DNA from: Gnetum montanum | Lineage: Eukaryota > Streptophyta > Gnetopsida > Gnetales > Gnetaceae | Direction of reading: 5' to 3' | Length of the DNA stretch: 64,000 nt | NCBI GenBank assembly: GCA_015680685.1 | Contig: MNCI01008971.1 | Location: forward strand, 223,411 to 287,410 | In this document: piece after piece, positions 12,663-25,000 of the stretch | How positions within the stretch are numbered: position 1 is the first letter of the stretch | Layout of the letters: each line of letters starts with the position of its first letter | The notes under the pieces: generated by a model | Told to the model about the DNA's origin: nothing | Database searches by the model: none | The model's input: the letters and a program-made list of their open reading frames with translations, nothing else | Made by a program: the position numbers and the translations under genes

Positions 12663-12681
12663 GTCATCGGCAATAGCGTCA
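12663..12681 (-). other. Primer binding site of element I, tRNA-Asp-like
   Basis: The minus strand, one base inside the 5' LTR, reads TGACGCTATTGCCGATGAC. It matches 14 of 19 bases of the complement of plant tRNA-Asp (TGGCGCCGTTGCCGGGGAT). The better copy in IV (16/19) supports the reading. tRNA-Asp priming is a known trait of Athila elements. Confidence 0.62.
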
Positions 12682-12682
12682 A

Positions 12683-13496
12683 TGATGAGTGGCAAGGTGC
12701 CCCTACACTCAACCATACGAATATGAGTGTTTCACGCATGATCCGGTCGAACTCCAAGGACTAAGTGCTTATGCGCCTTAATGCAACACTTAAGGTTAAT
12801 CAATCGATGTCTTTCCAAACTTACTTGTATTGCCATAGTTGTATGGTTAAGTAAGCTTGAGGTATGTGATTTTTATAACATTTATCTTTTTGATATCTTA
12901 TGCTAATAAGGGAAGGAAAAGAGAACTAAGTGACTAACTTACATTAACTATTCACTAACTAAGTTCTAATTGTTCCTAACACCAGTATCCGTTCCCACTT
13001 ACCGTACACATCCTGAACCAGTGTAACGCTATTGGGATTACCAAACGCTAATCGTTACTGGGTTACCAAGCACTACACACATGCTCGAAGCAGTCATACT
13101 GAGTGTACTTAACTAGGAAATTCAAAGGTTGAGAGAGATATTAATTAACTAAGAAAGCATTTAAACATTCAACAATAATTAATTACTATTTAGCTTAATC
13201 TGTATGCTGCAAGGTTTATCATAAAGTTAATCTTTATTGCCATACACAAATGTGTGCTCAGGTACAAATTTCTCGAATAAAGATCTGTTCACTCTATGAC
13301 TCCTACTGCGGGCACACAGGAATTATTCTAACTCTAGAATGATAAAACTACAAGAGTTTAGCTAAGGGTCTAAATCTAACTATCTTGAACAAGGGAAGCT
13401 ACCTCTTATTTATAGAAGATGAGACAGGACATGATATCGCGTGGCAGATGCAATATAGCGGATGCAATATTGCATACGTGATATCACAGCTCAACA
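12683..13496 (-). repeat. 5' LTR of element I
   Basis: 814-bp LTR; TATA box on the minus strand at 13407-13414. Its right end has a mutated terminal repeat (CTCAACA) followed by CAAAC. It is longer than its partner mainly because of extra GATATC/GCAATAT-type repeats at 13425-13490. Confidence 0.86.
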
Positions 13497-13501
13497 CAAA
13501 C

Positions 13502-15164
13502 TAAGAATAAACTTGTGATCATTATGCTTGAATCAAAAAAGTGAAGAACCAAGTGGGAATGAAAAGGGTGTGACATCAAGGGGACTTATGGATTCTTTTT
13601 GGATTATTATTATGAGTTCTATCATGTTACTAAGGTTGTATTATACCCTTGTAGATCTAATGAGAAATGGGATTAAGAGTAAAATAAGTGCTACCTTCAA
13701 AGGTTGACACAATTAAAAAAAATAAAAGAGCATAGAATAAATTTCTAGGGGTTCCAATGAAAAAACATGTTACCCAGACTTGAAGGTAGGTGGCTTCTCA
13801 AAAATATAAAATAAATAAAGTGCCATGAATAAGACTCCACCCTTGAACAATACACCAAGTGACAAGACCCCTTGTAGCATTGATAGACTTACGATTGTAA
13901 CTCTAAGAGATGAAATGATGTGATGTCACTGGAATGTGGTCTAGACTTGGTTTGAATCTTAAAAAGAAAGGCTAATGATTACTTTAACCACTAATAAAAC
14001 ACAAGAATTCATTATGCCTATGGTAAGACACCTCACATCCCGATCTCTGCAATCCCTTCTAAGCCCATTTCATCTCACTGTTTGATAATCATAACTTATG
14101 ATTTTGTGTAACATAGTGTTATTTTTCCAATTTGGTGGTATTAACATGTGTTTTGCTAAATAGATATGTGTTACATTCAACTCCTTAAGTGCCTAAGGAC
14201 ACTTTTAGGCATGGTTATATAAGGACATTAAGGGCTAAAACTTGCTTTGGGGAGGACCCACTTGTATAACTATCATATCTTATACTTGCCAAGCGATTCC
14301 ACATTATCTTGAGCCTTCTAATTCTAATAAATGACAATTAAAACTTCCCATATCATTCACACTATCTATTCTAATGACACAACACCATTGTCTATCTCAT
14401 TCATTCCATCAACACCTCATATACTTTCATAGCCTGAGACTCCTTAATCATAGACTTTCAATGCTTATTTTTCATAATGAAAGCATCATCTCCATTTCAA
14501 GATGTTTTTAATATGATGAATATCTTCCATCTCATGGAACTCAATTTTTCTCTGAAAAACCTTAAGAAAATTTGATTTTTTCTAAGGTGACATCATTGTT
14601 ATGATATCATAGTCACATATGATATTGCATTTACAATGTCGTATTTACAATATCACACTTATAAATACTATATATAGCACAAGGGAGTTAGAAAAAATTT
14701 TCATTTATGATTTTCATAAAAGGGGAGTTGTTGCTAATTTTTCGTTGCAACTAAGTGCTCTGACATCCCATCTTCTAGTGCCCATAACTTGTGCATTATT
14801 GCTTCAATTTTCATGATTTTTGAATCTATGTGATCTTGGAGCTAGTGAGGAAATTTAAGTAGATTTTTTTGAAATTACTTACGACTAGAAGGTATTATAA
14901 GGGTAAGTTAAGGGGACATATCAAGAATTTTTAAAGTCAATCACTCATATTAAGGCCAAAACAACTTTAAGAAGACTCCTAATTGATCATACCACTCATT
15001 TTATGCCATAGAAAAGTACTAATGGGGTTGTTTTTAAAAAATTTTCTAACTCTATAATCATAATGAACTAAGAACTTGATATAACTAAGGGTATGAGTAA
15101 GGTACCAAATTATTGCTTATTTATGAGAATACTCTAGTAATTCCAAACCATTAATTGATTGTAG
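13502..15164 (+). other. Non-coding interior of V with purine-rich motif and internal TATA
   Basis: No coding frame is supported. It contains TGCTTTGGGGAGGACCCA at 14243-14260, conserved in four elements. At 14590-14690 there is a cluster of ATGATATCAT-like and ATATGATATTGC-like palindromic words, ending in a TATA box. Confidence 0.55.
14669..14676 (+). promoter_or_regulatory. Possible internal TATA box before the 3' ORF of V
   Basis: TATATATA lies about 490 bp upstream of the 3' ORF start, just after a cluster of GATAT-type palindromic words like those in the U3 of this family. Element IV has a TATATATA-type box (56632-56640, minus strand) at the same relative place. Whether it drives transcription is inferred. 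Confidence 0.4.
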
Positions 15165-17161
15165 ATGGCCCCAAAAAGAGGAGCATAAGGAGAACTTCCA
15201 TGACCAGCAAGCAAAGCACCACAAGGTGGTGGAAGAGGACAAGTGAGTAAGAAAAATCCATAAGGAGAGCAGGAGGCACAATCCTTTAGTATTCATCAAG
15301 AAACTCCTACCATCGAGTAATCTGCTCAAGTAGAAGTGGACATTCCACAAGTGCTCATCTAGGGATAGCAACTCACATTGTCACCTGAATGCCTTAAAGC
15401 CATTCAGGAAAAATCCATCATGTTGATAGTAATTATGGAACTTAACTTTGGTTCATTTTTGGAATTTTCTCTAAAAGGTGTTAAGGCCCAAGTTCAGTCA
15501 TCTCCTTTATGGCCTCCTTTAACAACAAGTAGATCTTCCTCAATGCATCGTTTGTGTACCCTAGGATGCTAACTCGGTGGATAAGAAATATCATTGTAGT
15601 CAAGAGGAGAGGCCTAGTGATCATAATAGATTTTTTAAAATGCTGCATCATTCCAAGTGATGATTGAATATGGATAAGGGGCCATAGTTGTGGTCATGTA
15701 ACACCATGATGCAATGAGAGCTATAGAAGTGATCCCAGATCACATTAAAGAATCTTTCAATGCACCTGTTGTGCCACCAGCTAATTTTTCTAGAACCAAA
15801 GATGCTCAAATGTTAACTAGTATCTCTATGACTGGTGCAGAACATGAAGATGTGTTAGATAGGCTATTTTACAGAGTGGATAGGTTATGAAAAATTTCTT
15901 TGACATTCCTAGTAATATCATTATAACACGGTCCGAATTGATTACCACTAAAGGAAAACTGATCATGGCCAAAACTAAGGTAGAGCATGCTAAGAATGAG
16001 CTTCACTGATTACAAGAAGAGCTTGTAGCCCTAAGAGCATAAAGCATAGATCCAACTCAGTTCATTACACCAAAATAGTTAGCATAATTCAAAACTAAGC
16101 AGATCAGTTACCTCCTTAAGAATAATCAAGAGATGGAGAATGAGAAAGAAATGACAATATGGGATGCTTCAATGGACAAAGCCCAAACATATGCCCATGC
16201 TAAAGCACTTACTACCTTACAAGAGGAAAATAAACAACTCATTGTAGACAACATGTGGTTGATCACTGTTGAAAAAAAGAAGAATATTTTGGAAGAGAGC
16301 ATCCACTAGCTAAGAGAATATTTGGTGAGAATTAACTAAGATATGAGTTACCTCACAAGAGAAAACAAAATCCTCTCCATGGAGGAGGTACAGGCCATCT
16401 GTTAGAAGTTAGCCATCAAAATTAGCGCATGCCAAAATAAGGCAAAGAAGCATGAACAACTTAAGAAACACTTCTGAGATCAGGTACGAATGTATAAACA
16501 AATCAATGAGAAAGGGATCTAGATGATGAAGGCCAAAATTAATTCCATGTCAATACAAAATCCAAAATGGAAATCATTCTTGGATAGCATGGCCCACACC
16601 TATCAAGTAGAAGTGAGAAATAAAGACCTTCAGATAGAGGACTTAAAAGAATACATGGGGTTAGCAAACCTCCATTATGCTAACTTGGCCATGTTGATAT
16701 CAAGTAAGCCTAGAAGTGAGCTTGAATAACAAGTAGTAGCCACATACACCTTATATGAGAAGGAGTTTGCAAATCACAATGATGCTTTATAGAAACTTCA
16801 AGTAGCAAACTTAAAGCTAGAAGCAATTAAGGCTGGCCACCAAGGGTAAAAAGATGTAGCAGTGAACTTGGCCAAAAGATTAATAGATTATCATGAATTA
16901 AGAGAGAAGGCCATAGATTTTGAAGAAGAAAGATGATAATTTACGACATGGTATGTTAAAGCTATTCAAATGTTTCCACAACTGCCATGTCCATGGGATG
17001 TGCTGACTCCATCAAACATTGGTTCATTAGCATGGATGGTTCACAATCTAAGAATGGAAGAGGACAAATTGCAAGCACTCCTAAACTACTACCAATTTCA
17101 AAAGCTTGATGACAAAGGAAAACAACCAATGGAAGAGCCACTGCCACCTAGAACAACATAA
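15165..17161 (+). pseudogene. 3' extra ORF of V, coiled-coil protein of unknown function
   Basis: Located where Athila elements often carry an extra, so-called envelope-like ORF, but no membrane segment or envelope feature is visible. The start ATG at 15165 (MAPKRGA) is conserved in IV (MALKRGA, 56080). The middle and 3' parts (about 15930-16900) read as long charged, leucine-spaced helices typical of coiled coils, for example EENKQL and EEVQAI segments. The C-terminus near 16960-17161 has an EEDKLQALL helix and ends PLPPRTT-stop, matching the IV copy. At least a dozen stops and some frameshifts occur. Function unknown; a structural or particle-associated role is only a guess. Confidence 0.62.
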
Positions 17162-17360
17162 GGCTACATCCAACTTTGCTAAATTTTGTTTTTATATTGT
17201 AAAGTTGTCATGTCATGAAATGTGTCATTTTTGTAAACTCTACTACAGCATTAGAGAGTCATTTATATAAGAGTCAATGTCATGTAAATCTACCTCCCAG
17301 TTTTGTAAGGAACTCTATCCTCGTTTTTTTTAACTCGAGGATGAGTTTTCAGTCAATCGT

Positions 17361-17367
17361 TGGGGTA
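17361..17367 (+). other. Polypurine tract of element V
   Basis: TGGGGTA directly before the 3' LTR at 17368, preceded by the CTCGAGGATGAG block that also precedes the LTRs of I, IV and VI. Confidence 0.7.
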
Positions 17368-17754
17368 TGATAAACTCAAAAATTTCACTATAACAATATT
17401 GTAGTTATGATGTCATAGATACATTATCATATCTCATGATATGTTATCATATAAATGATATCATGGGATGCGTGCTAGCCTATAAAAGCAACACTTAGGT
17501 GCATAGATCCATAATAGATTTCATAACATAGTAGCAAAACTCTTTTAGTTGGTTTTCATAATTTTAAGTTTTAGTACTTAGAAGTGTGTGCCTACAGTGT
17601 GATGTTAAGTGATTGAATAGAGTCTTTATTTAAGTGTGATGTACTTCAATGCATTGCATGATTGGAAATAAAGATTGAGATTACTTTCCATCATTGCAGC
17701 AATACTTAGTTTTATTTTTTCTTTCATTTAGTTTAATGTTTGCTATTTTCATAG
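17368..17754 (+). repeat. 3' LTR of element V, first part
   Basis: Begins TGATAAACTC. It contains GATATCAT-type palindromic words and a TATA box (TATAAAAG) at 17481-17488, with flanks matching those of the LTRs of IV. It is broken at 17754 by IV and continues at 61482. Confidence 0.8.
17750..17754. repeat. Target-site duplication of element IV, left copy (CATAG)
   Basis: CATAG precedes the LTR at 17755 and recurs at 61482-61486 after the LTR that ends at 61481, 43.7 kb away. It ties the two LTRs into one insertion. Confidence 0.87.
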
Positions 17755-18579
17755 TGATGAGCAACGAGGTACCCCTATGCCCAACCATATGAATCACAAG
17801 TGTTCATGCATGATTCGGTTGAATTCCATGGATGGGACTAGTTATGGTATCTAGATTGTTATGCTTTGATCACAGTTCGCTATCTTCCCACTTAGACTAG
17901 TGGTAGCTTTGTCACGTATGGTTTAGTCCAAAGTGAGGAATATGATGTTGTCTAAATTTACTTTGCTCCTAATGGTGATAAAGAGATAAATTAATTAAGC
18001 TAATGAACAATAGAAAACAAGATCTAAACTAGCCTAGGTATGATGAGTATCTGCTCTTAATCGTCCATATACGTCTTGGACTTCATGTGACTACTTCTAG
18101 GATTGCCAAGCATATGTCACTGGGTGTGCCAAACAATACACTATTGGATTACCAAGTACTTACACTTAAACACTTGTGATTAAGGTGTATGCATTCCACT
18201 TAATGACATATGCTGCAATTAAAAGCAATAATAATCTAAGTGGATGCTTCAATGATGGGAGTAATCTCAATCTTTATTGTTAGTCATGTAACGTGTCCAA
18301 GTACGTCACACTCAAACAAAGGTGTCATATAATTACAAACATCACACTATGGGCATGCACTAGGAATAACAAAACTCTAAGAAAGACTAGCAAAAATTGA
18401 AAACTAAAAACTATCTTCTCTACTACTTATTACCTCCTTCAATCATGCACCCAAGTGTTGTATTTATAGGCTAGCATAAGGAGATGACATTGGATATCCA
18501 ACATAACATCCTAGCCCTGATGTCAGGTATTAAACATCAAGTATTTGATATCAAAGCCTAACAAATTGATGACTCATCA
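17755..18579 (-). repeat. 3' LTR of element IV
   Basis: 825 bp, with TGATGAG and CTCATCA ends in + orientation. The minus-strand TATA box (TATAAATA) is at 18461-18468. It closely matches 60624-61481, including the shared TCTTCCCACTTAGACTAGTG block that the LTRs of I and VI do not have. Confidence 0.88.
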
Positions 18580-18590
18580 TACCCCCACAA
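18580..18590 (-). other. Polypurine tract of element IV
   Basis: The minus strand reads TTTGTGGGGGTA up to the LTR edge. A CTCGAGGACGAG block follows about 20 bp inside, as in the sister elements. Confidence 0.7.
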
Positions 18591-18767
18591 ATGAATGAAA
18601 ACTCGTCCTCGAGTTAAACAAAATGAGGAACAAGTTCTTTACAAAATATTGGGAAGGTATGGGATTATTGACTAACTTAAATAACAAACAAAACAATTGA
18701 CTCTTACATGCCATAGTGGTGTAGTACAAAAATGGGACACGATATTACAAGGCAAAAATTGGGAAAC

Positions 18768-19983
18768 TCATGTGGTGCTTGGAGCTGGTGGCTCCTCCAT
18801 TGGTTACTTCCCTTTGTCACCAGGCATGTGAAATTTGTAATGATCGAGCAACACCTGCAACTTTTCTTCTTCTATCCTTGGATCATGTATTGTCTAGGCT
18901 ACTGAGTCAATGTGTGCTGGCATCGGTACATCCTAAGAACATGGTAGTTGTGGGAACATTTGATTAGCCTTCACATACCAAGCTACAAACTGTCATTGTT
19001 CCTCCTCAAAGGCCCTAGGTTTTTCTCTCAGTTCATGATAATTTGTTAATCTTCTAGCTAGGTTTGAGGTGACATCCTTTTGTCCCTAGTAGCTAGCTTT
19101 AACCACCTCCAATTCTAAGTTTTCCATATGTAGCTTCTGCAAAGCATCTTTTTGATCTACAAACTCTTTTTCGTACAATGCATAGGTGGTTACTACCTAC
19201 TTCTCCAACTTGTTCTGAGGTTGACCAATTATTAACATGGCAAGATTGGCATATCTGAGGTTAGCCAACACCATGTATTCTTTCAAATCTTGGATCTATA
19301 GGTCTTTATTCTTTACTTCTGCCTACTGGACCAAGGCATAACTATCCAGAATTGGTTGCCACTTAGAATTTTATGCTGACAAGGAGCTAATGTGGGCTTT
19401 GGCCATCTAAATCTCTTTTTCATTTATTTGTTTGTAAATTCCTACTTGGTCGCAAAAGTGTTCCTTCAATTTCTTGTGCTTCTTGGCCTCATTTTGCCAC
19501 ATGCTAATTTTAATTATTGATTTCTAATAAATAGTGCAAACCTCCTCCATTGAGAGGGTTCTATTCTCTCTGGTCAATCTACTGATGTCCTAGTTGACCC
19601 TCACTAATTGTTCTCTCAATTAGTGAATTCTCTCCTCAAGAATGTTCTTTTACTTTTCAACTGTAGTTAACCTTGAATTCTTAGCAGTGAGTTGCTTATT
19701 TTCTTCTTGTGTGGTGGACAATGCATTTTTGTATGCATGGGATTATGCATCAATAGCAGAAGCATTCCAGATCGCTTTCTCTTTTTCTTATTCTGTAATT
19801 GCTCTCTCCTTGATCAGCTTGGCCAACCACTCCATCCTAAATTATTCTAACTAGTCAAGTGCAACAAAATGAGCAAGGTCCCATCATTCAGCTCTCAAGG
19901 TAGCTAGCTCCTATTGTAGTCTTTGTACTTCTGCTTTTTCATGCTCTACCTTGACTTTAGCCATAACTAGCTTTCCTTTAATG
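18768..19983 (-). pseudogene. 3' extra ORF of IV, C-terminal half
   Basis: Continuation of the coiled-coil ORF that begins at 56080; element II separates the halves. It aligns with V from the KGKL..AK.KVEH segment to the end, including EEEKLQVLL and a PMEEPPAP ending, with stop TGA at 18770-18768. Helical, glutamate/lysine/leucine-rich stretches fill 19000-19950. Multiple stops make it non-functional, quite apart from the insertion. Confidence 0.62.
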
Positions 19984-19988
19984 ATGAT
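19984..19988. repeat. Target-site duplication of element II, left copy (ATGAT)
   Basis: ATGAT precedes the LTR start at 19989 and recurs at 54555-54559. The uninterrupted site is visible by homology in V near 15930-15960. Confidence 0.88.
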
Positions 19989-21846
19989 TGAAACACCACT
20001 AATTTTGGCCTAAAACTTTGAAACAAGAACAACTCAAGCCATTTCAAGCATTTGGGAGGCAAAATTTGAGTAAGGCATGAAACTCAAGTCCAACTTGCTC
20101 AAGCCAATTTGATCACACTGTCAAGCTAACTTGCCCCCAGCGTGACCAACTCTAGGAGCCTCAAAACTAAGTCAAAATGACTTGATTTCAAGGGTGCAAG
20201 TCATCCTCAGGGTCCACTATTGATAACTATGGGTCCCAGCCTTTAGAATTTCTAGATTTTAGCTTAAAATTGCAAGTTTTTAAGGTCACACTGTAGGTCA
20301 CGTTGGGTAGTCATGTTGGGCGTGACCACAGCGTGAACAAATTTTAGAGCCTCAAAACTGAGTCAAAACGACTTGATTTCAGGTGTGCAAGTCATCCTCA
20401 GGGTCCACTATTGATAACTATGGGTCCCAGCCTTCAGAAATTCCATATTTTAGCTTAAAATTGCAAGTTTTTGAGGTCACACTATAGGTCACGTTGGGCA
20501 ATCATGCTGAGCATGACCACAGCGTGACCTATTCAAAACAGACTCCAAATCAAACACATTCAAACTCAAATTTCTAGATCCAGATCACACACAGGCAAGC
20601 AGCAGATGTGCTTGAAAAACGGCTTTAAAAATTCCAAATTTGGTATCAAAAATTGCATTTTTCCTACCTCATGCTCAGGTCACGTTGAGGTCATGCCCAG
20701 CATGACTACCCAGCGTGACTCACGCTTAGGTCATGCTGGGGTCACACCCAGCATGATTGTAGCATGACTGCCAGTCACACTTGCACAAAGATGCTTCAAA
20801 CGCATGCTAAAGACACATGGAAGTCTAGAAAACTCATGTTGAAAGCCCTGGTTAAAGAGAGATGCCTCAAACAGCCTCAAATCGACATCTCGACATCCTA
20901 GAGCGGTTGGTCCATGGTCAAGCGAGCGGGGGTCAAATTTCTCTTGTTGTACACTTCATTGTAAATCCACATGTGTGGGCATGTTAGGCCCTCATGTCTA
21001 AATTAAATGTACTTTCATGGGCTTGAATAACCCATAAATTATAAAATGCAATGTACCTGGTCAAGAACATAGCTTGCCGACACACATCCAACTCTTGCCA
21101 GCATGCATCCAACCCAAGCACAACTATCCATTGGACACATGTCACCAGATCTGCTTTCCTCTCATCTCCTAGCCGTTGATTCCATTCTTGAATTTCATGC
21201 CCAAGCCTGCCCAACCCTCTAAATACCTTGTCAATTCACATAAATCAGGGTTGACAATTAGAGACATTAGCAATTCTGAGAAAGTACAAAACCTGCAATC
21301 CTTGGGCACTCGACACACATGACTGTTGGCATCCCAGCATTTCTAACATTCATCACATCACATCATCGCATCATCACGTTACATCATCCCGGGGCCACAC
21401 ATTCGACCTGCCATCTACATGCAGCTACGCTTCGACCGGTGCACATATTTTCTAAGCAATACATTATTTCCATTCTGCCAACCAAATATTATATCTATTT
21501 TCTGTTTTACATTCTATTTACATTTCTGCTTACATTCAGTTTACGTTCAGTTTATAGTTTACGTTTTGTTTACGCCTTACATTTACATTTACGTCTTACG
21601 GCTCATGTTTACATTTTACATGCATTTACACGTTTTAAGACATCATTTACAATAACCCCAATGCTAGTCATAGTTTACGCTCGGGGAAGTCCTTGCTTGA
21701 TTTGCATGTAGACCATCCAAGGCACTCTACCTTTGTTTACTTTTCCAGCTTGCCCTCGGGCGAAGGCAGGGTCAACTGTGGCTGCCCGACGATCTTTCGG
21801 TGTCTGTTTCCCTTCCATCTTCACACCGACGATTTAGGTCAGTACA
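19989..21846 (+). repeat. 5' LTR of element II
   Basis: 1858 bp. It contains two copies of a 190-bp unit (from about 20157 and 20347), many GTCACGCTG/CAGCGTGAC words that form near-perfect dyads, and a T-rich tract with repeated TTTACGTT words at 21460-21640. The TATA position (near 21218) is mutated to CTAAATA. Confidence 0.87.
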
Positions 21847-21851
21847 GTTTT

Positions 21852-21870
21852 TGGCACTAGAAGGAGGGCC
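21852..21870 (+). other. Primer binding site of element II
   Basis: TGGCACTAGAAGGAGGGCC, five bases after the LTR. Element III has TGGTGCTAGAAGGAGGGCC at the equivalent place, so both use the same primer. The tRNA could not be identified by inspection. Confidence 0.65.
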
Positions 21871-22096
21871 TAATTTGCCATTATTAAAATGTAGATCACA
21901 CTACCTATCAAAACATTTTCATCTTATCTTGTGAGTCTCCTATCCCTATTGGTCACGCTGAGCTTGTCCTGTTGGTCATCCTGTTGGTCACGCTGAGCTT
22001 GTCTTATTGGTCACGTTGTGTTTGTGTCACGCTAGTCACGGTGCAGCTGCTTACAATCCAACCCCATTCATCAAGCCCAGTCTGCTCACGTTCATC
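21871..22096 (+). other. Leader of element II
   Basis: 226 bp without a frame, holding three or four copies of GGTCACGCTGAGCTTGTC-type words at 21950-22050, the same motif as in the LTR. Confidence 0.55.
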
Positions 22097-25000
22097 ATGG
22101 AATCCTTCCAAATCAACCCAGTAACCCTACCAATCGTTGAAACTTCGAACCCTATGACTGCTACGGAGTCCATAACTGTCATTAAACAAGTAAACCCTCA
22201 AGGCCCTACATGTTAATCGCTTAGGATACAGGGCAAAGACCCTACCTATGCCACTCTTACACCCGAATAATACAACTTCATATGTGTCAAAATCCAAGCC
22301 AACCTACCTATCGACCGTACAGAAAGGGAAGCAAAACAAGACTATGAACTTATCCACAAGGGAGGTCGTGAGTTCATCCCTTCAACATTTAACATAATCC
22401 CGCTCTCTGAATACCATCATAGACTCATATCCCAACTTCTCATGGCTAGAAGTCAAGCCTTACAGCTACCTCCCATAGAGCCTCAAGATGAAGAAGATGA
22501 CTTTGCAGCCCAATCTGAACATGGAGAATCATACCATACCGTTAGCCCCCATGCCCATACAAACCCACTATTTCAACTGTTCCTGGAAGAAACAATATTT
22601 CCACCACCAGCTTCCTTATGGGAACTAGCTATTCCCATTCCCATCTTCTCCAGGTCCAATGTTCAAACTAACGCATCTACTTCTGTCATACCATTGCAAA
22701 CACAATCCCAATAGACTAATGCAGGAATGACTTCTCGACCTCAAGTGATTGGAATGCCATCGGTCATACCTCAAGTGCAAATCCAACAAACACCAACGAT
22801 CACTTCACAACCTGTGACAGGGCAGTGGGTTCCACCAACTATTCAGCAAAACCCATCTACTCATTACAGTGTACCACATCCCATAATCTCAGCCCCGAAT
22901 GTTGTCCTGCCACAACAAACAATAGTTCAACAACCTCTTTTTCCATAAATGATGCCACAATCAAGTCATTATCAATTACCATCAACCCAAACCGCCATTC
23001 TGCCTACCACCCAAGAATGGGCAGACACACAAAAAATGATGCACTCCTTGGCAGAGGAATTAAAACGCCTTAGAACTTTGAACAATGAGGAAGTCAAAGT
23101 ACTAGATTTCTATCAAGATGACCCGATTGACCCCTCACTTCCACCCTTAACCTTGCCAAAAGAAGTCTCATTACCTCAATTGACCAAGTACAATGGAGAG
23201 GGAGACCCAAATGCCCACCTAGTGATATTTTGAACCGAAATTCTTTTGCTTCAAGCATGGCCCCATGTAATTCTGTGTGTATTTGTTATGTCCTTAGCAA
23301 GAAGAGCCTTAGACTGGTACTGAGCCTTATCCTGTAGCTCTATATCTTCTATGGAGGATTTGTTACACTAATTTTTCACCTGTTTCAAATACAATATAAA
23401 ACCTGAAGCCACGTTAGATAGCTTGATTCAAATTAAACAAGTGCCTTTAGAGCTAGCACAAAAGTTTATCCAAAGATGGAGCACCACCCTGAATGAACTT
23501 CACGAACCTATTCCTAAAACATATCTGCTTACCATCCTTAAAGCAGTCGCAAATGACTTCATTAAATCAAAGCTTTATTATCTAAAACTCCATACTTTGA
23601 GTCAGGCATTTGTACAAATTAAAGACATAGAAGAGGCTGCACAAACAAGTAATGACCCAGCCTACTCAACCTTTAGGAGCCAACACACGAGGAAAGATAA
23701 ATCCAAAACAACGGTAGCAGAAGTGGCTGAAACAGCCTGACCTAGTCACCCAGGACAAAAGGAAAAATAACCCACTGTCCCAAAAAACTATGAAAGAACC
23801 ACACCCACTCCTACACCTCAAAATTCTTCAAATAGAAAGAACAACACAGGTCATGCTTGTACCTTCGAAAGAAAAGACCCTGCTCAATACACACCATTGC
23901 CCATGAAGCCTTCACAACTACTTGATCAACTTCTAAAGGTCAGGCTAATTCAACACAAAAAAATATCTCCTATGGCCTTGCAAAGACATGATCGCTTTTG
24001 CAAATTAGCCAAAAATATAGCCTTAGCAACAGCCAATGAACCTCCAATTCCAAAAAGCTTCAGGTTGGATAGGTTTTTTGAATATCACCAACGGTGTGGT
24101 CATGGGACTGATTATTGCTTTACGTTGAAATAAGACATACAACACATGATTGATAGGGGTAAAGTGGTGTTCGACGAGACAAACCCAGTAAGACCCCAAA
24201 ACCAATCCATGGGGGTCTACAAGGATCCTCTCACTACCAATACCAATGATGCACCATATGTAATTAATCCTATCCATGTGGAAGATAGACAAGACGTTCC
24301 TCAAAAACCTTTTGTGATTCGCGGGCATTCAGAAAACACACCTACCCCAACATATCCTCAAACCCCTTTCACCATCTGCACATCCCCCACATCATCAAAA
24401 CCATTCATCATCCGCATACCTCCTTCGGTTGCCACCATAACCACACCATCTGAAAACTAACCCATTCCCTTTGTGATCCAAGTGCCAAAACACCTTGGCA
24501 CACAACCCACCTCCACTTCTCAATGACCTTTGCGAGAACGTCTTGCCAATAGGCTAATAAGAGAACGCCTGGAAAGAGAGAAAGAGAGCACATGGAGAGA
24601 GAAAACCATGGACACGAATTAGGACCGCCAAAGCCTACACCACTAAACGTTGTTCCCATGAGTCCGTCCATTAATGAGCCTAGTACAAGTCATCAAAACA
24701 AAGATGAAGTCGCGAGTCATATCCCAAACCCAGCATCCTCAGCTACTAACGTAAAAACCCCTCCACGAGAAATACAAATGCTGGGTCAAATGGACCAAAT
24801 CCCTACAGATAAGAATGTCCCAAACGGTAAAGACCTAGCAAATGCGTTGACTTAAGTCACACAAGCCTTAAAAAAAAGAATACTTCTTTAAGTTTGTACG
24901 ACCTGGTAATGACTTCACCAGTACATCAAGAGGTTCTCATACGGATGCTGATTTCAATTTCTATTAGTGAGGATCTTCCTGTAGATGAACCATCCATTTA

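Larger units (their letters stand above)
3798..13496 (-). mobile_element. Element I, non-autonomous Athila-like LTR retrotransposon
   Basis: A complete 9.7-kb insertion on the minus strand. The LTRs at 3798-4561 and 12683-13496 begin TGATGAG and end CTCATCA, or CTCAACA at the mutated right end, in + orientation. Going down the minus strand the order is 5' LTR, tRNA-Asp-like primer site, leader, gag, protease, purine-rich motif, polypurine tract, 3' LTR. Neither reverse transcriptase nor integrase is present and there is no room for them. The two LTRs agree at roughly 92% over their first 245 bases, counted by eye. CAAAC duplications flank it inside element V. Confidence 0.85.
13497..17754 (+). 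mobile_element. Element V, middle part
   Basis: V resumes after the CAAAC duplication and runs through non-coding interior, the purine-rich motif, an internal TATA box, the 3' coiled-coil ORF, the polypurine tract and the first 387 bp of the 3' LTR. It is then interrupted by element IV. Collinearity with the minus strand of IV (18589-19983 and 54560-57715) supports the whole order. Confidence 0.8.

Noticed and set aside
21319-21711. 130-codon frame in the 5' LTR of II, with a similar frame at 54020-54346 in the 3' LTR
   Set aside because: The likeness simply reflects the two LTRs. The peptide is low-complexity from TTTACGTT repeats, with no domain.
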